From the NCBI GenBank assembly GCA_047967505.1, contig CM106538.1: a DNA stretch of 64,000 nucleotides; one strand, written 5' to 3'. Positions 11,369 to 22,700 of this stretch are shown in pieces. A program made the translations under genes and the position numbers. The stretch comes from Dipteris shenzhenensis. Lineage: Eukaryota; Polypodiophyta; Polypodiopsida; Gleicheniales. The stretch's first letter is position 1; every line of letters starts with the position of its first letter. The notes below the pieces were generated by a model. That model was given only the letters and a program-made list of their open reading frames with translations, had not been told where the DNA came from and searched no databases.

Positions 11369-11689
11369 CCCTGTGGAGGCAAACAGAAATCTCTAAGTCT
11401 GAGATCCCACTGCACTGATCAAACCCCCCTTTCGGGGCTGAAGGACCATGAGCATTACCTCCAATGGTAGAGGATATGAGTCCGAAATTTCCAGATAGTT
11501 CCAGGGTCCTAACCTCCAGAAGTCCCGTGGTAAGGGACGCTGCCAGGCTAGAGGTTGGGAGTTGCTGACCGGGATGACGAGTCTCGTTCCTCAGGATCCC
11601 TCCCTGAACAGACCTGCTGCTATGATGAGGAAGCAGCAGGAGGCGTCATCGTTCCCTTGCCTGTTGGCAGGGGTGTCGAAGCAGAAGAA

Positions 11690-11890
11690 CCTGTTGCTAG
11701 AAGGGGGTGGCCGTAGAGGGAAGGGTAGGGACGCGGGGGATAGGGGGGCGGGTGGTGAGAGTGACCATAGAAGGGGGGGTTGAGGGGGGGCAAGGGGGCG
11801 GGGGGAACCTTGGAGGGGGAGAGGGAAGTGAAGAGGAGGAGGTGGAGGGATCTGGGGGGGAGGGGAAGGAGGAGGAGGAGGAGGGATAAG
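11690..11890. repeat. G-rich low-complexity tract
   Basis: The + strand is dominated by GGGG and GGAGGA runs. On the LINE sense (-) strand it reads as a Pro/Leu/Ser-rich linker. Many closely spaced G runs could form G-quadruplexes. Not a gene on the + strand. Confidence 0.7.
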
Positions 11891-12316
11891 GACGACATCA
11901 GTCCTCCCCTGCTGATTAGGCTCGTCGGGGCTCTGGATCCGGCTTCTCCGCGGTCCTCGTCAAACTAGCGTATGCAGCTTCCGCCATCATCGCATTTGGA
12001 GCTCATGGGGCTCGCTGCTGCTGCAAGGGTGGGTGCGGAGGTTGAACCTTCGAAGCTGGAGGATTGGCTGAATGGGCGGTGGACCCTGCCATCGGAGGAG
12101 GTGGCTCCTGTTGTTCCTCGTTCGAGGCCTCTTGGTCAACCCAGTCCCTCTCTGTGCGATTGGCCCTCTGCCTGTGGCGTTTGCAGGCCTGCTTGCTTGG
12201 TTTCTTTTTCTTTTTAACTTGTGTCCAGTCCCCTACTGAGGGGGTAACCCATGGGGTCTGAGACTCCTGTTGCTCGTGCCTGAGAGGGCGTTAGAACTCG
12301 GGCCTGCTGACTCTGC

Positions 12317-13019
12317 CTACTCTGCGGAGGAGGGGGGGGGAGGCGCACGAGGGAGGCCACGGGGACAATCTTTGGCGAGGTGATCTATCTGTTTGCACCG
12401 AAGACACTGGCTTGGTAACTCGGAGATCTCCACCCTTTGGCGAAGTGTGTCCCCTTCCAGGGTCTTGAGAAGGATCAACTCTAGGAGGGACTCAGGGCTC
12501 TCATCCACCAGTCTGATCCTGGGGACTCCATCATCTGCTAGAATTGAGGCGGCCGTCTCTGGCGGGGACTCAAGCACTGTGCCAAATGCCCGACCAATGG
12601 AAGGGAGGATGGCTTGATACTCCTTGGGGAGCCTTGGGAAGCCGAGTGTAACCGGAAATCGCATGGTGTGTCGTATCCATGTCCTCCACTGTGAACCCAT
12701 GATACCAAGGAAAGAGGTAGACAAGGTGCGGGCCAAGGAGTATGGGGCTCTGCTCTACAAGTGTCGAGGTGGTGTTGGGGGAGCTCAGCTGGATGAGGAA
12801 AACGCCTCGTCCATAGATGGTGACCTCCTGGATGTGGTCTCCCTCTAATGCCAAGCTCGCCTGGATCCACTCTCGCACTTGTCTCCGTGTAGGCGTGAGG
12901 CCCACAATTCTGCCCACAAGCGCCTTGTCCTGGATGGACTGAATTGCCTGCTGTACCTGTTGCTTGTCAGCTGGGGAACGAAGAACCTTGACGGCTGTGG
13001 GATTTGAGGGTGCTGCCAT
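12317..13019 (-). pseudogene. LINE ORF1 (nucleic-acid-binding, zinc knuckle)
   Basis: The frame starting at 13019 (MAAPSNPTAVKVLRSP) runs about 100 codons through a domain resembling the plant LINE ORF1 N-terminal (DUF4283-like) region, with ALEGDHIQEVTIYGRGVFLI. It then shifts frame near 12720 and continues through TLGFPRLPKEY to a CX2CX4HX4C knuckle, CLRCKQIDHLAKDC, near 12390. ORF1 proteins coat the element RNA. One frameshift separates the two halves. A proline-rich tail follows. Confidence 0.78.
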
Positions 13020-13079
13020 AGAGCCCCTCTTGCCAGACCAAGGGTCACCACCAAGGTTTTTCTTTTGCCTTCACAAGCA

Positions 13080-13520
13080 CAAGTGCTCCCGGTGTAGGGA
13101 GGAAGAAGAAAAAGGAAAAAAGAGCGTCAGAGGGGGAGGCGGAGACGAGGTGGGGTGAAGTAGGGGGCAAGGACAGAAGTGGAAGAAGGAGGGTGGAAGG
13201 TGGAAGAGGAAGGAGGGCGAGAAGGCAAGGGGGGAGAGAAGGAGGGGAGGAGAGGCAAGAGGGCGGAGAGGGGAGCTGGGGAGAGGAGGGGGGCACGGGA
13301 GGCGAAGGTGGAGAAGGAGGAGGCAGAGATGGCGGAGGCGAAGGGAAGCAGGGTGACGGGAGGCGCAGCAAGTGGGCGGGGAGGCAGCGGAGGCGGGAGA
13401 AGTAGGGGCGGGTGGGGGCGCGGCAACGGGAGCAGGAGGGGCAGCGGGAGGAGAAGGGGCGGAGGGGAGGGCGGGGGAGTGCAGAGTGGGCATACGGGGC
13501 GGAGGTAGTGGGGCAGCCAG
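13080..13520 (-). promoter_or_regulatory. LINE 5' leader, pyrimidine-rich on the sense strand
   Basis: About 440 bases of nearly pure GGA/GGGA on the + strand, so CCT/CCC on the LINE sense strand, directly upstream of ORF1. Open frames here are low-complexity Pro/Leu/Ser or Gly/Glu translations and are not credible proteins. The composition is like the C-rich start of the insertion at 48419-49873. Confidence 0.6.
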
Positions 13521-13540
13521 GGGCGGCGAGGCGTCACAGC

Positions 13541-14213
13541 AGGTTAGTAGACCAAAATCTTTATATACGCAATTAGATTTCCACCATAGAAGCATGTCGC
13601 AATGAAGTGAGGTGTAAGAAAATGCTTCTGAGCTTGAAGCTTCAACTCCTTACTGGGCAAGGCTATGGTATTTAAGCATCCAACTCTTGATGCCAAAGAG
13701 GAGACAATCCCTCTTGTGAAAGTGTTGCAAAATTGATCTTCCTTGGTTCCTCTTGTGCAAAGTCTATTTGACTTACAAGTACCCTTAGATTGTGATATCC
13801 ATTATATCTTGTCGATCGCATGTAAATATTTTTCTCCCAAGTTAATCTTTCTAGAGTGATGATGACAATCTTGCGTAGGAATTGAGCCTGTTTGAAGATA
13901 AAGATATATTAGAAGTGTTCATAGCTGTATTGCAAGCTCGTGTGTAACTGTCTGCCATGTAATGATATTCTATGAAAATCAACTGGTAAAAAGGCTCGGG
14001 ATGTTACATACTCTCTTTGTCTTCATCCTTTGGTGTGTGGCCTGTAGCAAGGTAGCTGGTAACAACTTGCAACTTGTGATTGGTGTCGAGATTTTGGTGT
14101 CCCTTGATTCTGATTCCTATCTCTTGTGTTTATGATCTAGAGAACGAGAGAGCCTCTGGTTAGTCTTGATGCGTTACCACTATGTTTTCCCTAAAACACC
14201 CATGGTGTTAGGA
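13541..14213. other. unassigned spacer with LTR-edge-like sequence
   Basis: On the - strand, 14008 starts TGTAACATCCCGAGCC, which resembles the start of many plant LTRs, but no second copy is present in the window. The rest shows no gene. Confidence 0.3.
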
Positions 14214-14229
14214 ACAACTTCTGATACCA
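14214..14229 (-). promoter_or_regulatory. primer binding site-like sequence
   Basis: On the - strand TGGTATCAGAAG follows the LTR-like block that begins at about 14232. It matches the initiator-tRNA type site used by the other LTR elements here in its first ten bases. Confidence 0.55.
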
Positions 14230-14231
14230 AA

Positions 14232-15000
14232 TGACACGACCCCGTAGGATCTGACCCTATCACTGACCTAGAATCTCGTCCTCAATACAACCAGAATCAT
14301 AGCGCAGGTGCCTCGATCCTCCCGACCACCCCCGAGCACGTGGGCTACAGCTCGACTCATCCATAGGCCCGTATCTAACCCAGGCGTCCCATACCACCTG
14401 AGCCCGTCTAGAGGACCTTCGATACACCACCTATGATCCGCCATGTAGATGGCCAAAGTCCCGACCTGGGTCCAAGTCCCATCCATCAGTTGAGGAGTGC
14501 TCAACTGATCTACACAATAGCTTTGGCCCTCCCTCTATATAGAAGGAAACCCGCTATAGATAGCACAATGCTATGAATAGCTCCCTCCCACCCCCGAGCA
14601 CGTGGGCTACAGCTCGACTCATCCATAGGCCCGTATCTAACCCAGGCGTCCCATACCACATGAGCCCGTCTAGAGGACCTTCGATACACCACCTATGATC
14701 CGCCATGTAGATGGCCAGAGTCCCGACCTGGGTCCAAGTCCCATCCATCAGTTGAGGAGTGCTCAACTGATCTACACAATAGCTCTGGCCCTCCCTCTAT
14801 ATAAAAGGAAACCCGCGATAGATAGCACAATGCTATGAATAGCTCCCTCCATATAAAGCGAGCACTATATATGAATCAATCTCTATATATAGCAATCTTG
14901 GCTAAAAATAGCCATCCAGCCCTATGCTATCCCGTAACCCACATTCACTTGATATCCAACCCTAGGTACACCATGCACATGACATAGGTATAGAACTATC
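14232..15000 (-). repeat. LTR-like block, probably - strand
   Basis: The + edge begins TGACACGACC next to the priming site, so its - strand end is GGTCGTGTCA. TATATAGAGGGAGG boxes on the - strand near 14550 and 14810 could be promoters. No coding interior or second LTR was found. The far boundary is approximate. Confidence 0.5.
14327..14850. repeat. 262-bp tandem duplication inside the LTR-like block
   Basis: Copy 1 (14327-14588) and copy 2 (14589-14850) begin CACCCCCGAGCACGTGGGCT and end at AGCTCCCTCC. They differ at only a handful of bases, so the duplication is recent. Each copy contains one TATATA box. Confidence 0.9.
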
Positions 15001-15069
15001 GGGGATGTTCCGATCTGATTATTGTCTAATCATTGATTCTGTTTGAAATTGTGTTTGACATTGCTGCAG

Positions 15070-15207
15070 GAAGGTTTTATTTATCATCATGCAGAACCGG
15101 ACTATGTTATGTTGACAAAATGGATTCCTGATATACCTTCCACTCTGCCTGCAAATGCATCTCATATAGTTGGCGTTGGTGCACTTGTCATAAATGATAA
15201 AAAAGAG
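15070..15207 (+). CDS. Nudix hydrolase exon a
   Basis: 46 codons, from [12 protein letters not shown] to VINDKKE. Acceptor CTGCAG at 15069 and donor GTGTGT at 15208; phase 0 at both ends. It holds the conserved YHHAEPDY block and the first strands of the Nudix fold. Confidence 0.92.
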
Positions 15208-18200
15208 GTGTGTCAACCCAATCTTTTTACCTATTCCTCTCAATAGAAGTTTGGGTATTAATAATTGACGATAAATAGAGCATCACTGTGTTGAGTTGTG
15301 AACTTATTTTTTTCCTCCTCATCTGCAGATTCTTGTTGTACAAGAAAGGACAGGTCCTACACAAGGCTCTGGCGTTTGGAAAATGCCAACTGGTGTTATT
15401 CATCAGGTCAGAATATGTTGTATTATTCTTCTTTTTCCCTTTACAACAAAACAGTAAGCCTCAATAATTGATCAGGTTGCTACATTATTGTGAGTGCGAC
15501 GACCAGAAAGCACAGCCAAGATTTCTTCTTCAAATACGACAGGAATGAACTGAGAGTTTGGCATATGGGCAATCTAGCCAAAAGATCCAAGTCTCCTTAA
15601 AATGGAAAAAGACAGGGATGAGTCATTGCTGTGATTGAATCTAGTAATGCAATAATGTTTAGTAATTCATGCATGGAAAATTTATTTTCGAGTGAAGAAA
15701 ATGGGACCGCTGTACTTTTTCCAGGATGTTTTGTTGCCAGTTTTTTTGCAAATAGAACTGTAGGATTTGCTTAATAAATCTTATAGTATTTGGTGCGAGA
15801 GAAGGCTTGTGAGTTTTTAGCTTTCAAATTTGCTCATCTGTTTTCATATTTCAATTTGAAGGTGCTGTGATGAAAAGAGACACTTTGAACAACTAATAAA
15901 CAGCACTGCACCATTTCTTACTGCCGCAGCACTTTGCACAGGAAGTTGGCTGTCTTATGTAGTAGTGTATTCAAATCTTTAAACTTCCAAGAGATTGCCA
16001 GGACAGCTTAGAGGAGAACAATCTCAGGAGATTCTAGATGGTGCAGGTCGAGAGAATGCTTTTGCAATTTTTGAAGCTCTGACTCAGCTGAGTATTGATG
16101 GCTAGGACCTCACATATTCCATCTCAGATCTCGAGATATGGGAGGTTTATGCCCGTAGTCTCTATGACACCTCAAAGTAGCAAAATGTCGTCCTTGTTAG
16201 TTGGCCCTATGGTCTGATTTTTTGCTAAGGATGTGGTCAAGGTAGTTATTACTAGACTCAAAATGGGGACAATGAGGGACCATGAGGATTTGCAAGACAT
16301 ATGGCTATAGGGCCCTCGGTCTCGTGGATTGTGGACTTTTTCAATAAAGCAAGCTGCAGCACATCTGGGCTTATTAGCAGCTTGCAGATGTATACCATTC
16401 ACCGTATGCACAAGATTGGGACCCGAGTGGGGGTGGACCCATTAAAGTATTTTTCATGCCTAAGCTTCAGTGGACAATGTGATAAATCTTAGTTTGTGGG
16501 TTTGCATAATCTCACGGTTTGAGGGCAAACGGCTAGGATTTTGGCAAGATCACTACACAATGGAGCTCATGTTTACTTAAAGAAGGTGGACCTTGCAAAG
16601 AAGTCTCAGTCTACTCTAGAGTAGGATGATCCTGTAATAATCGAATGTAACAGCGAGAGTTGCATTGCTATTGCACACAATCGAGTGTCCCATGATGCAC
16701 AAGTACATAGAGGTGGACTGCCATTTCATTCCTACATTGATGGTAGACCAACACCCTTGACATTAAATCCCTTTGACCTTATACATAAAGCGAAATACAA
16801 ATTATTTACAGCTGTCGGTCCACTAAAGGAAAATGCCAATTGACCCTTCCAAGGTCATGTTGCCTCAACTAGCATTTTCACCAAGATCTTTCCTCCCATT
16901 AAACTGCCCAAAACTCCCTTGTCCAATGTGATCTTCCCTCTAGAAAACCTCCCTCTCGGAACCTCTTGATGCCTCTCTACCCCTACCATGTACACATGGC
17001 CCTTGTCTTAAAACCAACCACTCTACACCCCACAATGGGAACACAATCCCTAGTCAATGCATTTAATCACATAGCCTGGGCTCCGGTGACCCGATTCACA
17101 TGAAACAAGTCACTCCCGGAAGCCCCCACAACTTCCCACCTACCTGTGGACTCTATAACAGAGGAGGGTTTACAAAAAACCCTAGTACGGCCTTCCACAA
17201 AACAACCACTAAAACCAAGTCCGGCACAACAACCACTAAAATCTACTAAACACCCCATATAGCCGCTAGCTAATTTTTCACATAATACTACAGATACTAT
17301 TGATGGATGCATTAGAATTTCCTAAGTGGTGAGAATTCAAAACCAATCCCAATGGGCTCTCAATTTCGATAATTGGTATACGGCTAACATTTTCCTAGAT
17401 GTATTAAATCTAGTTAAATAACAAAGGTTCTTGATGATTATTTGGCCAGTGTTAGTAAAGCTGATCACTTTCCTAGAACCAATGAAGTTCGGGTTGAGAA
17501 CTTCAGCTGCTTGATACTTTGTAGTAACTTGCATTGCTTGTTGGGAAGGAGTCTTGGAAAAGATATACCCAATGGATTTTGGGTAGTTTCTACTCGATGG
17601 ATTTTGGGTAGCGTGACATGTAGCTTACTAAATCATCATGACATTTGCTAAGGGTGTCACTATTGGCTCGTTTTAACTTTCTATTAAGGAAGGTAATAAG
17701 AGTGTAGTAATTAGTTTGAAGTCTACCAAAAGTATACTAGACTTATAGTTCTCTCTTGTATCTATGGGTATTCAGACGGATTCATTACGGATACTATACC
17801 CTGATTTATGCCGATCTATTTTCAAAGGTGGGAGAATGCTATGTCCATAATTGGACTAACTAACCGAGATTGAATTGTCTTTGGTCAAGGCTAGGCTAAC
17901 CTAGGATCATGGATAGATCTAGGGTTAGGGCATAACCTAAGGTTTGGATTAACCTAGGGCTAAGACTAGAGCTAGCGTGGATGAGGTCTAGATCCCCTTG
18001 ATTGAGTTAAACTAAGAATGGTGTGGCTATTCTAGGATTAGCAGGGCTTTTTAGGGCAAAGCATGGACCCCAAGTAAAGTAAAGCTACTTTGGGCATGCA
18101 ACCTAAGTTTAGAGCTCACTGCTAAGAATAGCCAATGCTTGGCCTTGGGCTCAGTATCAGGGGTCGAAGGAGTGGATTGTCCTCTGGACGTAGACCTGCT

Positions 18201-19750
18201 GTCTAGGGAGCAGTAGCTTAGAGGAAGGTGCATTTGAGGCGAGGCTCAAGCAAAGGCCAGTGTAAAAAATAGAGGTGAAGCCAAGCTTTGAAGCTGAAGA
18301 CGCATTGGAAGACAAAGCCCAAGATGAAGCCGAAGATGGCACATGTGACAAGTCTGGAGACAACCTACTTTGTCTCAGCTTCAACTTTCTCCTTTATGAT
18401 GATATCACTTTTCAATCATAAGTATTTCGGATGATAAGGCTCAATAAAGACCATCTATATTCCCTTGCTTTAATCCTGAAAGTCGTTAAATTTTTGAGGG
18501 CTTCTCTTCTTTTTTTGATACTATGAAGTTGTCCTTTTTGAAGCATGTATTTTTTTATTTCCTCATGCGGAAACATACTTTTCTTATCCATTTGATTCTA
18601 TGAGTCCAAAGCTTACGACATAAGGCTGTTTTTAAGTAAGAGAAATTGTCCTTGCCTTTTGTTTCCTCCTCTTTTTTGCTGATTAATGACAAGTTTTTTG
18701 CATCTTTGTTACAGCACAATCAGCAAGTTGTGTTTTATGTTTCAAGTTTTACACATCAACCTTTTAAGCTCTTTTGTTTATTAAAACTTGGGGATGATAT
18801 TCCATTCCTGATTATTCCTGTTTTTGGCTTGATCGGTAGGGTGAAGATATTTTCTCTGGTGTAAAGCGGGAAGTCAAGGAGGAAACTGGGGTAAATGCAT
18901 TGTGGATCCCTTCAAATGGCATAGTGCACACCTTTCTCATGGTATCATAAAAAGTTTAACTGGCTTCTGGCCTTGAAATTTGCAGGTGGATGCTGACCTC
19001 ACTGATGTTGTTGGCTTCAGGTCGAATGTTCTTCTTTTTGTTAGTCTATATTGAAATTAATGCTTGAGTTAAATATTTTGCTTTTAAGATATTCCATCGT
19101 GCTTCCTTTGTATTCACAACATTTACTGTTATTGCTTGATTCCCAACTGTTTGATAATAAGATGGGAATGTCTTGTGACCATCATAATCAATGCAAGGTG
19201 GAGAGACTCATTAGAGAAAGCTGGGTAAACAATTCCCAACACCCCCCCCCCCCCCCCCCCTTCTTTTTTAGCCCCCCTTCAGCCGTTCCTGTAGGTGCAG
19301 TTCCTGCGCCTGCCCCAGACCCCTACCAGCCCATTGCACCTCCCCTACAAGTGCGCAGTGCGTGCCTCTCCCCATCCCTGGCCCCAAGGCCAAAACTCTA
19401 TGCTTGCATAGTTCCATAAGAAGTTTTGGCCTCAAGTCCAAAACTTTTCCATACCTTATGGCCAATCATTTAATGCTTGTATCTTGCCCTCAAAATTTTT
19501 GGCCACAAGGACAAAACTTAGGTTGCATGTTTCCTTATGGCCAAAACTTTTCTATGATTGTATATTTCTCTCAAAAGTTTTGGTCACAAGGTCAAAAATC
19601 CATGGTTGCATTTTTCCATTAGAAGTTTTGGCCACAAGGTCAACTTTTCCACAACCTTATGGCCAAAAATTATATGCTTTAGTCATGCCATCAAGAGTTT
19701 TGGTCACAAGGTCAACTTTATGCTTGCATGTTTCCATAAAAAATTTTCAA

Positions 19751-19791
<41 letters not shown>

Positions 19792-22700
19792 CTGGAAGTG
19801 CTTTATGTTCAAGGTATTAAAAAGAATCTGATTTCCATCTCAGCCATCTCCCTAAATGGCTTCAGGGTTCTTTTTATGGTTATTGTTGTGCCATGTATGA
19901 CAACTGGTAGGATGACTGCATTGTACTTACTGGGTCACTTTCCAGTGGGCTGTACCATCTTGATGCCTATGAAAAACAGCCAGCTATTGAAGCAAATTTG
20001 GTCTCTGAATCTGTCATTTCAGATTCACATTTGTCGCATGAAAGATTGGGGCCTCTGAATTACAAAAGTCTGGTGAAAATGCATTCAAAGGATATGGTGG
20101 TAGACCTCACATCCATGCATGCACTTGCCAAACATGTCTGTGAGGGCTGCTTATTGGGCCAAATGCATCGGTTCTCATTTCCCAAAGATGGGGCTGTTCG
20201 TACATCCAAGAAGTAGCATCTTGTGCATAGTGATGTATGCGGACTGATTCAGCATCACCTGGGGGTGACTTATACTTCTCCACTTGTGTGGATGACTTCA
20301 CTAGATTCACTTGGGTTTATGGCATGAAGGCCAAGTCAAGTGTCTTCTCTTGTTTCAAGTGCTTTCTTGCCATGGCTGAGAAAGAAAGTGGGAAGAAACT
20401 CTACTCTCCGCACTAACAGGGAGGTGAGTATATGTCCCGTGAATTTTCTGATTTTTTAGCAGCCCAAGGTATGCTTCATCAGTGCACAGTGCCACCTAGA
20501 ATCATAGTTAGGTCCATATGCATACGGATGGAATTTTCGTAAGTCATTCCGTTTGGCTATCCGTACATGACCTTTTTTGCCCCAAAAAAATCGGCGCCCA
20601 AACATGAGAAAACTGCAATTTCGATGCAGTGTTCATTTCCGTACGGTATTCTCTGCCTGTCCCGACTCTTGACGTTGTCAGTACAGCTGTCCCATCATCC
20701 CATACAGCCGAGTCACCGCCTGTACGTCCATTGCTAGCCAAATGTGCTAGTCTCAAGGGCTTATATAAGCAGCCCTTTGTCCAAGGATTCAACAAGCATC
20801 CCTTCACGGCTCACCTTACATTTCCAACAGCCAGGCCTTGTGCAGCCTCTACGGTCTATCTGCTCCCTCCAAACGTCACCTTCCAGCAGCATCTACTTGC
20901 TTCAAACGTCAAGGTATGGCTATAGCCTATGGCTGCTCTCTTCTCCAATTTTCCAGCAGCTATGGCTGCTCTCTTCTAAGTGCTAGACTCTAGTTTAGTA
21001 ACGTTTAGTTGATGGAGTTTGGAGATCTTCAACAGGGCTTCAAGTCCTCTTTTGCAAATTGCTCCTTTGCCTTATTTGCCCTCTTTTGCAAATTCACAGC
21101 TTGCAGGTCTGCAAATGGGAAGACAAAAAGGACCAAAATGGGAATTTGTAGAGGCGTCAAAGCCTTTGGGGAAGGACCGGTACACTTGTCAATGTGAATA
21201 CTACCCTCATAAATGGGATGGAGGACCGACCCGCATAAGGGTACATTTTATTGGGCTTGGGGGCTTGGAGGTTGAGAAGTGTAGCACTCCTCCCAAAAAT
21301 GTGAAAGATACTTATTGAAGATTGCAAGCAAAGGCAGCTCTAAAAACAGTTGCAGCACAGCTTGATGCAGATGTGGCTGATTTGGGGGATGCCTCGGTAA
21401 GTGGTACTAGAAATGCATCTGCATATGAGCCAAAACAAAAGAAGCAGAAGATGCCAAAGGGAGCCTTGGCCAAGGCATGGGAGTCACAGGCACGGAAGGA
21501 TGCATACATTGCTCTCCATCGCTTTTTCTTTGCTAAGGATATTCCTCATTGGAAGGTGAGGAGCCCTTGCCATTGGCCAAGTTAGGCCTACCTTCAAGCC
21601 TCCGTCGTACACTGTTTTGCGCACAAAGGAGCTGACTAATGAAGCAGTATGCATAGATCAAGAGATGTTACAGCTCCGGGATAAGTGAAAAAAATATGGC
21701 TGCAGCATAACTTATGATGGCTGGTCTGACACTCGGCGCTGGCCTATACTCAATATCATAGTCTCATGCACATTTGGCTCAGCCTTCTTGAAGTCAGTGG
21801 ACACAAGTGCAGTATAGTGAGGGGAGTATATTACATTCTTGATGTTGGGGCTGAAAATGTGGTGCAGGTGTGTATGGACAATGCATCTAGCTGTGTGCGG
21901 GCGAGAGAATTGATGGAGAAAGAGTGGCCTCATATTTTCTATACTAGATGCTATATATGTGATGTTGATCTCCCTATACTATCATAGTTGCTATATCCAT
22001 CTTGGACGAACATGTGCAACCATGATCTAATTTCCAGGTATACCTAAGACATTTGCAAGATTCTTCAGCTATACCATGCAGTAGGGTTTGTTAGCACTTA
22101 GCCCTGATATGTACCTCGTAGGATCAGTCAACCCTTTGGTTGACTTATCTGGTAAACCCCTATGGTTGACTTCGGGGCCTATATTGACCACCTCTTGTAC
22201 TTTCTCGCTATCCATTTACAAGTACACTCAGTTCCTTCATCTCGTTGTCTACTCCCTTGCATTTCTCTTCTCTTCCATTGCTTCCCGCACCTAAGAGTCA
22301 TCGAGGAGGCGATATCCAAGTCCCTAATGTGCAAATAGTCTGTGTAGTATACGATCTCTTGTGAATCAGAACTTAAATTTCATCTTCAAGTTCTAGTTCC
22401 TCCTGATGCTGAATATCCAAAATGCAGAAGTACCACTGTAGTGCCTCTTCAATATCTCTTCATGCTCAGAATCCTCTTCTGCATATCAAGTTGCTGAAAT
22501 CTCTTCATAATAACCTGCTCAATAACCTGATACATATTCTCAACAAGCTGGTTAGTATTAAAACAATTCTCTCACCCAAATGTTTCATTGCACTAGGTAG
22601 ACCGTGGTTATAAATAATTTTACGATGGAGAGCTTCTTAATCTATAGAAACTATAGATCATCAATCTCTTTTTCCAACTCTTCTATTTCAGCCCTATTCA

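Larger units (their letters stand above)
6476..13540 (-). mobile_element. long decayed LINE (non-LTR retrotransposon)
   Basis: Reading leftward from 13540: a pyrimidine-rich (sense) 5' leader; ORF1 with a CX2CX4HX4C knuckle; an apurinic-type endonuclease; a reverse transcriptase; and a long C-terminal region with zf-RVT-like sequence. The order and spacing are those of plant two-ORF LINEs. Many frameshifts and stops break both ORFs, and the reverse transcriptase active site is damaged. No poly(A) tail or target duplication was found at the left end, so the 3' boundary is approximate. GC content is well above the surroundings. Confidence 0.88.
15407..18839 (+). other. intron 2 (3.4 kb) with transposon relics
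   Basis: GT...AG intron that interrupts the Nudix box. It holds a copia RNase H relic (16631-16732) and a gypsy LTR fragment (16740-16880). The remaining stretches (15410-16550, 16900-18830) show no gene. Around 17880-17990 there are scattered CTAGGGTTAGG-like and CCTAGG words. Confidence 0.8.

Noticed and set aside
11562-11968. Gly-rich and Pro-rich open frames
   Set aside because: They arise from a G-rich tract inside LINE ORF1; the + strand frames oppose the element's sense strand.
13071-13595. Several long open frames on both strands (up to 174 codons)
   Set aside because: Pure low-complexity Pro/Leu/Ser or Gly/Glu translations of a GGA/CCT-rich leader; no motif.
14268-14766. Two near-identical - strand frames (MSTPQLMDGTWTQVG...)
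   Set aside because: They are the two copies of a tandemly duplicated LTR-like segment, not paralogous genes.
17880-17990. Telomere-like CTAGGGTTAGGG words
   Set aside because: Only scattered, irregular words mixed with CCTAGG; not a TTTAGGG array.
20544-20986. Open frames upstream of the hAT fragment
   Set aside because: No domain, and three conflicting frames; kept only a TATA-like box.
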